Shown here piece by piece: positions 1-9,800 of a stretch of 64,000 bases of DNA. The position numbers were made by a program, and so were the translations under genes. Below the pieces are notes generated by a model. The model made no database searches. It saw only the letters and a list, made by a program, of their open reading frames with translations, and was not told where the DNA came from. This DNA is from Galaxea fascicularis. Taxonomy: Eukaryota > Cnidaria > Anthozoa > Scleractinia > Euphylliidae. The stretch is from the NCBI GenBank assembly GCA_948470475.1, contig OX419341.1:5449353-5513352 (forward strand), written 5' to 3'. Position 1 is the first letter of the stretch. Every line of letters starts with the position of its first letter.

Positions 1-730
1 TTTAAATAAGGTGTTCACGAGTTTCAAACACGCTTCGTACCAGGCTAAATACTTTTTTATGCAGTTGTACAAAAGATACAATCCACGGCTATGGCAATGG
101 TTTGGGAGTCTGAACCAACAACTGTATGCGGTTAAAAAACTCGTTTGTTTCCGTGAAAATTTCTCATTCCAAACTTGAAGTTCCTACTGCATCTTCGTAA
201 ATTTATAATGAGCTCGTTTAAAAATATAAAACAAAATTACCCAATCTTATTACGAGGATGTGAATACAGTAAAACAAAACATTAAATACGCTGAGTGGAT
301 GTGTCAAAATTGAACGATTTTCATTCACAGCAACATAGCCACATAGAACCCAAACCCGTAACTAAACAGGCCGAGATTAAGTTATTTTGGGCAAAACGGT
401 TAATCTTTCCCATTTTGCCTCGTCAATAAAATGAAACTCATCAACATATTTTTATCCACTAGATAATTATTTCAGTCCACTTCTCTGGAATGTAGCCGAA
501 TTTCTAGCATAGTTTAACCAACTCTACACTGAACTGAAAAAGGAAATGAAAAAGATTGCAGCACCGTAAAGGTACATACAGTCACATGAAAAAGAAACGT
601 TTGACTGTATAGTATTGGTGGCACTAACATGGCATTTTACATTGTATATCTCAGCCGGCAGGGTGCCTTCCTTGGATTTTATCTTACATTCAGATAAAAG
701 TTTTTTTATGGCCTTAACTCTCAGCGAATG
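1..730. other. Intergenic DNA and probable PAM16 3' UTR
   Basis: AT-rich sequence with no recognisable coding exon. The part nearest 730 is probably the 3' untranslated region of the minus-strand PAM16 gene, whose stop codon is at 731-733. I did not find a canonical AATAAA on the minus strand close to the stop, so the transcript end is not placed. Confidence 0.4.
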
Positions 731-3700
731 CTATGTTTCTGATTCACCATCGGGATTCTGTTTCTGTTTTTGATTTTCACTTTGTTGTATTCTTAGTTCC
801 TCGTCAAGGCGTTCTTTAGCTCTGACAACCTACAACAAACGGAGAGAAACAGAAGAAATAAAGGAAGTCAAGAAATAGCATTGTTACCTAATATTGCATG
901 ACTTCGCTGGCTATGATTTGCCTATGCACGACATGAACATGAACCGCAGTGTTCCGTGTATGTCCTGAAATTAGGACCGGAGTCCAGTTTTGCTTTGAAT
1001 TTTTTTACCTTTTGGGTGCTCTTGGCAAAGGGAAAAACTACTATCCACGGTGAGACCCATCCGCCCTTTGTCTATTACATTAATAATTTTTGTTGCAGGA
1101 TTAGATATCAGTTTCGTAATGGCTCTTGTAGCCTGCACAGTTATTCCATTTGTGTTGATTCTCCCCTACCCCCACCCCCACCGGCCCGTTTACTTAGGTC
1201 TATTTAGATGAGGTGGCAGTTTATTTCGCTTTCTTGTTCATTTTTTTTTTATCTTCTCGATCCGGAGAAATAAGCTTCTCTCTTGGACTAAAACGGGCTG
1301 TTGTTGTTGTTGTTGTTGTGTTGTTGACGGGGAGGATTCACCATACGCCACCATATTGGACTTCACGTTGCCATTTGCTTGCCCAGCTTTTTAACACAAA
1401 CGAGTTTCTGCTTCATTTCCTTCTTGGCAAGAGGTGCAAGCACTTGATGCCATGAAATCCAAAATGGCTGCGTGCCAGAAATTTAACAGCGAAAACAGTC
1501 AATAAGTTTATTTTGTCTCAGTACGCACGCTGTGATTGGTCAATTTCGTGGGCCGTATTCTTCTGTAGGGTCTGCTAAATTTGAAAGTTTCCGTTCCCGC
1601 TGCCCGATTAACTTCAGAGATAACAAATACCTTACTAACCTCGTTTTCTCCGTCCGTGCTGTTAAGTTACGGATCCTCGTCTTTTCCAGTTAATTTATGG
1701 CCCGCGCGCTTCGCGCTTGGGCCACAAGCGAACGGGAAAAAACTCGGTTCGTACCTTACAGTACAGACCTCGAACTCGGTTAATAAGCAGGGTTTTCAAC
1801 TGTTTTGTAAAGTAGCGGACATACTTCTGAAAGTACCGGACGTGAATGTTTACAGTAGTAAAAAAAATCGCCGATATTGATCTCAAGTACCGGACGTGGA
1901 ATGGCAAACGACCGGACGAAACGTCCGGCCTCCGGCCTCAAATGAAAACCCTGAATAAGAGGTACCGTATATGTATATACTCCATTTTCTATTTCATTTC
2001 AGAATCGAGTAATTATTTCCAACCACCTGGGGTCAATTTTTGAGGTCTTACATCGGGTACGGTTTTCAAGGTACTTGTCTTTTCAACTCCAAACGATTAA
2101 TGAAAGTGGGGATTCATTTACACTTTAAAACTGTCCCCATCTGTAGATCAATAACAATATTATTATGCAGCACAGTCTTACTTATGTTATGCTAAGTGCG
2201 ACCTTCAACCCATTTAAGATTAATTTTTCTTTTCTTTTTTTTTTATACCCCCAGGATCTGTCTTCTGCCTTCTGCTATCTGGATATACTGTGAGCTACAC
2301 TGTAAAAAGAGTAAAGAGCCACAAACTGTACACTTGCAAATAAAACAGTTAAAATTTTACCTTTGATTGCAAGTAAAAAGATCCCCCAGATTTCTTCTCG
2401 TTGATTTTGAAAAGGTGATCATAGTTCTGAAAGTGTAAAACGAATTTCATGTACCTGTTATTGTTTATTTGATGTTGTATGCTGACCATTCAATTAATTT
2501 TATCATCCGAGGCCGAGTTGCTCAAAGCAAGGTTAGCGCTAATCATGGGTTAAGTTGTATTAAAACCTACAGGTTGTCATGGTATTTAACATGGGTTAGC
2601 ACTAGCCATGCCGGCTTTGAGCAACTCGTCCCAGTGCTGCATCTAGTACACACAGGTTAAGCTAGTTAAGAAAGCCAAATTTTACTCAAATACATTGTAG
2701 ATTACAACAATATTGTTAATACACCAGAGGCAAGCACAAGAAAAGGATGGTAAGAATTTTACATTAATTCTTATCATTGTAGGATTAATGTGACACTGAT
2801 CAACTATTGGTGAAAATTAGATACACTTTACACATGAACTACTCTTGATAGACTCTTGTATTCTGTGCAAAGTTAGAATAGCATACATGTACATTGCATA
2901 CAATAATCTATTAGAATACCTTTTGAATAAGTTGTGATTCCAAGTCCTGAACATTAAGAATTTGTTTGGCTTCCTGTTGAAAGCAACAGTCATTGTCTTT
3001 TTCATACCATTATAGTAATAATTTTATTATTAGTCATGTATGGTAACTGTACAATAAATGCAACCCATTCATTTGAAAGGGAATGACCTTAAAAAGATAT
3101 CTGTTTTAACAAACAAAATTACTTCAATTTGATTGGTCAAGAGCAGTACTCCCTATTGAATTTCCATGGCAATGGTACATAAGCACAAACAAGTGTGTTA
3201 CAAATGTCAACGTTTTGACAGGTGAAACTGGATGGAAAGGCACGCAGACCTATAGACTGAAGTTGCCATTCTCTGGAATGATTAATTGTTGGACTAGTGA
3301 ATTTAATAGAATGCTCAAAAATTTACAAGTTGCACGGCCTCATACAATTTATAGTTTTGTTGAGCCAACTATTCTTGTACAGTTTGAGATTGATAGATAG
3401 TCATGATTTTGAAAGTTCTCAAAATTGGATCCACCTAAGGGATTGTGCAGTTTTAAGAACATTCAAACTCACTCGCACCTACACTGTATTAATCAAGAAT
3501 AATAAATTATTGTACTTGAGGGTGGTGATTTCCTATACAGTAAAAACCCGCATGTAAGAACCTACATTTTTCAAAGTTTGGCAAAATAGGTCCTTATATT
3601 TGGGGGTAGTTATTGGGAATTTAGGCTAAAGTAGGTTCTTAATTAGGTTCTTAAGTTTTCAGTAGAAACGGTTCCTGTACAAGCAGAAAAAGTAGGTTTG

Positions 3701-6637
3701 GTCCTGTATGATACAGCATATATTGTCTTGTTATGAGCCTTGTGTAAGACTAACTAAACAACTACAGCTGTATATTATTTTGGGGTATAAAAATGGGAAA
3801 TTTCTGCCAGCAGGTTCTCAACCGCTAGGTTCTTACATGTGGGTTTTTACTGTATACTTTCACTCCTTCAGTGGACAAACTCCGCCCACCATCACACCAT
3901 CAAAACAATGTTCCGCATAAGCAGAAGATAATTAATTTTGGGAAAATACTTTTATGATGTACATCTAAACTTAGATAAGAATAGTTGAATTTGATCTGGA
4001 ACATACACTGTATGTGCGTGCATGGATGTAGATGATTTTTTAACAGATGGGAATTATCAGTTCACAGGCAGGTTTACACTGTAACAATCCATTACTACAG
4101 ATTTTTAAGTCTGTAGAGGGTTTTTCAGCCAGAAAAAAAAAATAGAGTTGATAGCCAGGAATTTTCCCTGGCTCCTGGTTGTTGTCTACAGTGTACAGTG
4201 TACATCCCTGACATGTCCATGAAAATATTATACACTGTAAACCACAGATAACTTCCATGCTTGTTAATTACCATCCTTGTTGGATGAAATATCATGTGGT
4301 ATAATCCAGTAAAATTATGTTCTGCTATCTCATATTTTTGGTTTTACTTTTTCAGTAAAGAAACAAACAAGATAGTTACCTCTTTTAGATTTTACTTTAA
4401 AAACTTGTCACTCAACATCTACACCTGTACATACATGCACACGTAACTTGATACTACCCTTGCCTTAAAGTTTGTCATTCAAATTTTACAACCAGACAAG
4501 AAGAAAATTGTTCATTTCTGGACATTCTTTTAGCAGTGGATACTGCATGTACCATGTACCCTCCCTTAGCGATAAGAAGTGGTTTGTCTACCAAATGAAT
4601 ACACTGTAACTAACCTACAAAATAAAGAGGAGTACAGCTGAACATACACATTCATACTTGCACTTTATTCTTGAACCACAATGTGCTGTCTGACATTTTT
4701 CTGGACACAACCACTGATCTTCACCCATACACAAACACTATTGTAATGCACACAGTTAGGTGGGCGAGGACCCACTAAAGCAATTTTGCAAGCTGAAGAA
4801 AAACACTAAAAATTGTATTGTTTGGTGCAGAAGACACTTTTTACAAGACATTGAAAACCAAGTCTACCCATATAAACAGACTTGATTCATGTCAAACTAG
4901 TTCTATAAACTTGTCTATTTGCATCGCCCATTGAGCAAATTTAATAGACATGTTCTATACTCGCACAGTTTGAAAATGTTTAGAAATATACAGTTCTTTG
5001 ATATACATATATATTCCTTGCCCCCTACATTGTAAGTACTGTCAGGCAAGAAAACTTGTGATGATGATGATGATGATGATGATCATCATTATGATCATCA
5101 TCTGAAGCTACAGAAGTTACCTTTTAGGAATAACCCATCTGTGCATTTATTTTTCTGTTTAAATTACCACTTTTATGGTTTTAGGAGTTAAACCGTTAAA
5201 CGTTTACCATCCATTGATGGATTGTGCTCAACTGTTTAACATATTTAGAAATTCATTTATGGATTTCTCTCAACCCTTTCATGTTTTAAGCTACAGTGTA
5301 TCCATTTTTGGACTTTGATCAACCATTTAACAATTTGAGCTTTCTGTTTTTGAATTTTGCTCAATTGTTTATTGTTTTAAGCAATCCATTTTTGGACTTT
5401 GGCCATCCGTTTAAACAGTTATGAAGACTGTTTAAATGTTTCACCTAGCCACTTACAATCCGTTTACAATCCATTTAGTTTTAACCATAATTAACGGTGA
5501 CACGATAGGGTACATTTCCCATTCACTGTCACATACGAATTTGAGAATTCCATCAAATCCTGTGATTCAAACTACAATACTAATACAATGTATATTTAAT
5601 CTGTATAGATCATTCATTTGCTAACTGCACTGACCTGTACAGTGATTCCTGAGACACTATTTGCTGCTGCCCTTTTGGAACCTTCCTGGGCTCCTTTTGA
5701 TGCTTTTTGGGCTGCTGCACCACCTGCACATACACAGTAGACATTAATTCAATATCTAATGTTGTAATGCCATAAAAATGCAATGTAATACAACTTGCAA
5801 TATATGGATGCCATTTGACTGGCACTGAATTCACAGAGGTGGTGGTAGATGATCTTTCAAAAAAATAACCAGCTCACAAAATTCTGACCAAAATCCACTA
5901 GTTTCACTTTTCTGCCCAAAGACTATCTGCATCTTGATTTGTAAGAATGCCTAATTTGCCTTACATGTACCTCACAAAAAAAATGTTCATTTACTACCCC
6001 AACCAGCCAAACTTGATTATGGATCAGATACAATACAGTTATATGGACAACTTGATGGAGTACACTTGGACAGCAATCAAAAAATAAAATTAGTTCGTCT
6101 CGGAAAACTTATTAATAAGGACGTCGTACGTGAATCCAGCTGCAGATGCAATGAAAGGGCCAAATTTTCAACTGTCGTAAATTGACTGCTGTAAACTTTC
6201 ATATAATTATTTGGCCAATTATTTAAAGTTAAGTCTACTTTTAAACAAACTAAGTTGTCTTGCTTACACTCATTGCAATCTTATGCAACACCAACAAAAT
6301 TTTCAATAAGCTTATTCTTTCGAAACGAATCAGCTTCGACTCTAATAACCATTTAAAGGTGCTCTATACAACATCGACCAAAAAATTATTGCCACCTGGT
6401 TTCTGGGCAAAACCAACGACTAAAAGACCAGGCAATGATCGAGTAAAACAGATTTCGGAACGATTGCATCACTTACTTTGAAACTCTTGACGAAGAGCTT
6501 GTGTAAACGCTCGTCCGACCACTTGGGCGCCTACTATAATAATTTGAGCTATGAATCTCGCCTGTAAAAGAAACATCACAAATATTCTTATCGAAAGAAG
6601 CATTAAATCTCATCAAAGAGCGGAAAACACCCACCAT
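731..6637 (-). CDS. PAM16: PAM16/TIM16, mitochondrial import motor J-like subunit
   Basis: Six coding exons on the minus strand, in transcript order: 6637-6635 (start codon only), 6561-6477, 5723-5635, 2973-2920, 2426-2361, 829-731. All internal exons have AG/GT borders, phases agree, and the sum is 396 bp, giving 131 aa plus stop. The N-terminus reads [20 protein letters not shown], then a basic Ala/Ser-rich stretch, [28 protein letters not shown] and [15 protein letters not shown]. This order and length match the PAM16 (Magmas) family. The J-like domain carries INEKKSGG where true J proteins have HPD, so it is a degenerate J domain. PAM16 pairs with PAM18/TIM14 on the matrix side of the TIM23 channel and restrains its stimulation of mtHsp70; that role is family knowledge. 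The C-terminal tail is Gln/Asn-rich and variable. Exons 2-6 are secure. The start exon is the only ATG followed by GT (gtgggt) that I found close upstream, and it implies a short 73-nt intron, so it is less certain. Confidence 0.93.
1299..1327. repeat. (TTG)n microsatellite
   Basis: A run of seven or so TTG units with one interruption, inside the last PAM16 intron (830-2360). No coding context is recognisable. Confidence 0.8.
1788..1953. mobile_element. Short MITE, CAGGGTTTTCA termini
   Basis: The element begins CAGGGTTTTCA and ends TGAAAACCCTG, so the termini are inverted. It is flanked by a direct AATAAG on both sides (6 bp). Inside are repeated ACCGGACGT/ACGTCCGG motifs. The CAGGG start suggests a non-autonomous hAT-type element; the family call is inference because the flank repeat is shorter than the usual 8 bp. 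It lies in PAM16 intron 5. A GC-rich hairpin (about 1698-1722) sits just to the left. Confidence 0.65.
2514..2628. mobile_element. Foldback MITE, CGAGTTGCTCAAAGC arms
   Basis: The left arm starts CGAGTTGCTCAAAGC and continues with a GGTTAGCGCTAA-like core. The right arm is its imperfect inverted copy ending GCTTTGAGCAACTCG. Each arm is about 40 nt and the centre about 35 nt. No transposase is present. It is in PAM16 intron 4, between exons 2920-2973 and 2361-2426. Confidence 0.7.
3538..3852. mobile_element. Tc1/mariner-like MITE (315 bp)
   Basis: The termini are inverted copies of CAGTAAAAACCC followed by a CATGTAAGAACCTA block, with one mismatch over about 28 nt. TA dinucleotides flank both ends (3536-3537 and 3853-3854), as expected for a TA target duplication. 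The inner part repeats TAGGTTCTTA-type words. No transposase is coded. It sits in PAM16 intron 3. Confidence 0.75.
5060..5103. repeat. (GAT)n/(ATC)n microsatellite, self-complementary
   Basis: A GAT run passes directly into a CAT/ATC run, so the tract can fold on itself. It is in PAM16 intron 3. Confidence 0.85.
5190..5485. repeat. Degenerate tandem repeat in PAM16 intron 3
   Basis: Four to five imperfect units of roughly 55-65 bp. Each carries a form of CCATTTTTGGACTTTG followed by TCAACCATTTAACA. Recognisable unit cores start near 5208, 5255, 5299, 5345 and 5386. The units have diverged by substitutions and small indels. Confidence 0.6.
6635..6637 (-). other. PAM16: Proposed PAM16 start-codon-only exon end
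   Basis: On the minus strand an ATG is followed directly by gtgggt and, 73 nt later, by the acceptor of exon 2, which begins GCG AGA TTC. Splicing gives M-ARFIAQ, which fits the M-A-K/R start of PAM16 proteins. Exon 2 begins in phase 0 without its own start codon, so some upstream exon must supply the ATG. Another upstream ATG before a GT donor remains possible. Confidence 0.6.
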
Positions 6638-7972
6638 CTTGAAGCAGTTATATACAGAACTACGATTCGCACGTTTCTTCCGACATCTTTTTTCCACATT
6701 CTAGTTCCAGGTCACCGCGTTATTTTTAATGACATTATAGTTCCCAGTCTTTCCGGTCACGCTCCAGCAAAGAAAAATACATTCATCCATGTAAGGGACA
6801 GTGCACTGTCCACTTGTGCACTGTGCACTTGGGGGAGCAGGGTTGGCGCAGTGGTGAGAGCGCTCGCCTTCCACCAATGTGTCCCGGGTTCGATTCCCGG
6901 ACTCGGTGTCATAAGTGGGCTGAGTTTGTTGGTTCTCTACTCTGCTCCGAGAGGTTTTTCTCCGGTTTTCCCCTCTCCTCAAAAACCAATATTTGATTTA
7001 ATTTAAAGTTTATTTGATTTACAGTCTCCCCAATTAGTAGAGCACTCGTGTTCAGCTAGAACGATTTGAGACTTAAATAAAGTTGTTATTATTACAGTGC
7101 ACTGTCCAATACTCAGACTCTGTAAATAACTCGTTGGCGTTGATTGTTCAAGTTATTTCGCCCTACTGCTACTGAAATATTCTGGAAAGGGTTAAATGTC
7201 TCGCTCTTTTCGTCTAGGTATTGATTTATAGGCGTTGAAAGATACAAAAGACTTCTAACAATTGCTTTCAGGGTTCAGAAATTGGTACTGACAAATATCA
7301 ATCTGAGGGGAAGCTCTGTACATTTTGGATGGGGTTCTGCCGAAATCCAGAGCACCCGTTTTACAGACCATATTGATTTGCATTCTACGACCCAAGAAAA
7401 GAAAGTACAAGAAGCAAGTCCTAACAGCGAAATCGGAGCGCCAAAGAACAATGCTGAGAACCGACTGAGACGGGGAAAACCTACCTCACTATCTGAACGC
7501 CAGAAGCAGGCGTTACTGAATTTGCTACCTAAAAGATTGGGTACCCTGTGTTATTTGATAAATAGATTGCGTCTGGCTGTCAATTAATTTGCGTGTACTC
7601 TGGTAGCAAGATGACGTCGAAAAGCTTCGAAACGAAGTGACAACAAAGAAGTAAAGTACGAGTCACAGGTGAATAGTATGACTGATTCCCTTTATACTAC
7701 CGTGTCTTGACTTCCTTCTTGCATGCTTTTATCACTGACGGGTTCGTATCCACGGTCAAATAGAATCATTTATGTTATAATTCTTTGGCTTGCGAAGTCA
7801 TTTGTGCATCTAAACTGTGATCACAGACTTCTCTGAACCAAGACAATTTCAGTTGATGTTTGGACCGTCCATTGCCTGTATAACGTTCGCTCCGCAATGC
7901 CTCATGCATCAGTGTGGACAGTGCATTCTGGTGGGAAAACTCACTGATAATAGTGGAGCTTCCTGAGATCAT
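6638..7972. other. PAM16 upstream region
   Basis: Outside the SINE there is no recognisable gene. The first few hundred bases upstream of 6637 should hold the PAM16 promoter and 5' UTR, but no clear core element could be assigned. Confidence 0.35.
6813..7093 (+). mobile_element. tRNA-derived SINE with 15-bp target duplication
   Basis: The tRNA-like head has an A-box-like TGGCGCAGTGG (6844-6854) and a B-box GGTTCGATTCC (6887-6897). A tRNA-unrelated body follows, with TCTGCTCCGAGAGGTTTTTC, and the 3' end has TTATT units. The element is bracketed by perfect copies of ACAGTGCACTGTCCA (6798-6812 and 7094-7108), so LINE-type integration is well supported. Its head would not fold into a sound tRNA. 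It lies about 175 bp upstream of the proposed PAM16 start codon, in head-to-head orientation to that gene. Confidence 0.88.
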
Positions 7973-8379
7973 CACAGGCAGCCCAGGCGTGGTATTTGTA
8001 TAAAATATATACCGTTAAAACCTAGAATTCCAAGGAACCGAGTAGCAGTGGAAAGATTTATATTCTAGCCAAATAAGGCCTTCCTACCTCCATTCTGTTG
8101 TTTCTTGTCACTTTCTGGGACGTCTAAGTGCATTGCCATCAGTTTTTTTTTTTTTACATCCGAGGTCAGTGCCCATTCTAAATAAAGAATGGACACTCAC
8201 CTCTGGGACTTAGACGTCCCAGAAAGTGACAAGAAACAATAGAATGAAGGTAGGAAGGCTTTATTTGGCTACAATATAAACATTTCCACTGCGACTCGGT
8301 TCGTTGGAATTCTAGGTTTTAACGGTATATTTTTTTATACAAACTTCAGATGTAACACACCACGCCTGGGCTGCCTGTG
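7973..8379. mobile_element. Foldback MITE (407 bp) with long arms
   Basis: Two inverted arms of about 165-175 nt (roughly 7973-8142 and 8200-8379) pair over nearly their whole length. The ends are CACAGGCAGCCCAGGCGTG and its inverse. The flanks share AGATCAT directly (7966-7972 and 8380-8386), extendable to GAGATCAT if one terminal base is assigned to the flank. A 7-8 bp duplication suggests a hAT-like origin; that is inference. No transposase. Confidence 0.82.
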
Positions 8380-9124
8380 AGATCATTTCTGGCTTCCTAC
8401 TTTATGCTGCTGCTCACTTGCCGCCATCGCTACGCAGCAAAGAATGGATCATTTTAAAACTCAAATTTAAAATTCTCACTGACGGAGTGACCAGCAAATA
8501 TCAACCATGCAAGCGAAGCCAAAAGTGGCCATTTAATTGCATTCTTCTTATAGCAAACGTCACACTCTTTCGGAATTCGACGAAAGCACGATCTAAAGTC
8601 TAACATCTAAGATGAAATCCTTCACTCCGTAACTACTAGAAGTGATAGGCATGTAATTTCTCCTTGTAATATTAATACATTGTCCAGCAAACAGGTGACG
8701 AGAATAGGCAAATTTATCAGCCAGAGGGTGTTATCTTGATACAATCCCAAATTCTCCTATCTAATGTACAGTACAAGGAACTGTAAAGCCGCTAGAAAGG
8801 AGAATTGAAAGTACAGACATGCATTAATAGTAGAGTAACAGTCTTCCTATGCGTTGTCGAGAATGGTATGTCATAAAAAGAACGGCAACGAATACTTTTT
8901 AAAGTCCCATAAGTTTAAGACTAGTTTACAGTTGAGTAAATACGTAAATGTAGCAGGTTTAAACTATTGTTGAACATAATTTATCTTGTTGATAATGTAA
9001 GGCTGTGTAATTACTCCTTAAAGTAAATAGCGTATACGGGAAGACATGCTGGAAAAGAATTGATAATGTATGACAATCCGAAGCTGTTTTCGGTTGTGTT
9101 ATAATTCTGTAAAAGCTCTGAATG

Positions 9125-9510
9125 AGTCCCCCCCCCCTCCGGGAGGGGGGCTTATTTAACACTGAGTTTCAGGCCCCATTAACAGGGGGCTTATTTCAGT
9201 TAAATCTAAACAACTGCAGTTAAACTTTAATTGGAACGGATTGTACTGTTTTATAAGAATGTCTGCAATTAAAACATCATTGACTATGCCGTATACCGTT
9301 TTTTGGCCGCATGAAGTGGATTTTCGTAATAGCGAATAGTAGGGACTAAATACATGACTGCCATGTCCCAAAAAGGGAGGGCAGGGAGCGTTATTAGAGA
9401 CGGGAAAGGGCTTATTACAAATATCGACTTCCAAATGGGGGTTTATTGGAGAGATGGGGAGGGGGGGTTATAATGAGGGGGAGGGGGTTTAATCGAGCTT
9501 TTACGGTACG
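9125..9510. repeat. G-rich GGGGGCTTATT-type repeat region
   Basis: Repeated G-runs joined to CTTATT/TTTATT words (for example 9144-9154, 9186-9195, 9405-9416, 9435-9445, 9463-9495), ending in GAGCTTTTACGGTA. At 9129-9150 a C-run and a G-run form a near-perfect palindrome. This looks like a dispersed repeat family, not a gene. Confidence 0.6.
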
Positions 9511-9800
9511 TGTACATACTGAATAATAATGATAAGTTTATAAACTACTGCTATTTTAAATTTTCAGGATAATCTACCATATCGAAATATAGATCTCAGG
9601 TATCATGCATTATACGTCTTTGTACTTTAATTTGATTGTATTAGACCTAAACAATCTCTGGGCTAAGAACCAGTTCCCTTCTTTTTCCCGCTACTTGCAG
9701 ACAGCCTCCTAGCAGGCTGGTAAGTAAGATCCGAGTAAGTGACCGTATCTCGGTTATCATTTCGTCCAATACGTGTCCATCAATAGAGAACCACTTTTAG

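Noticed and set aside
5190..5485. CRISPR-like spaced repeat
   Set aside because: Units are degenerate, contiguous and within a eukaryotic intron; no constant repeat with unique spacers.
6840..6910. Possible tRNA gene (A and B boxes)
   Set aside because: The body after the B box is SINE-like, there is a TTATT tail and a perfect target duplication, and the acceptor stem does not close. It is a SINE head.
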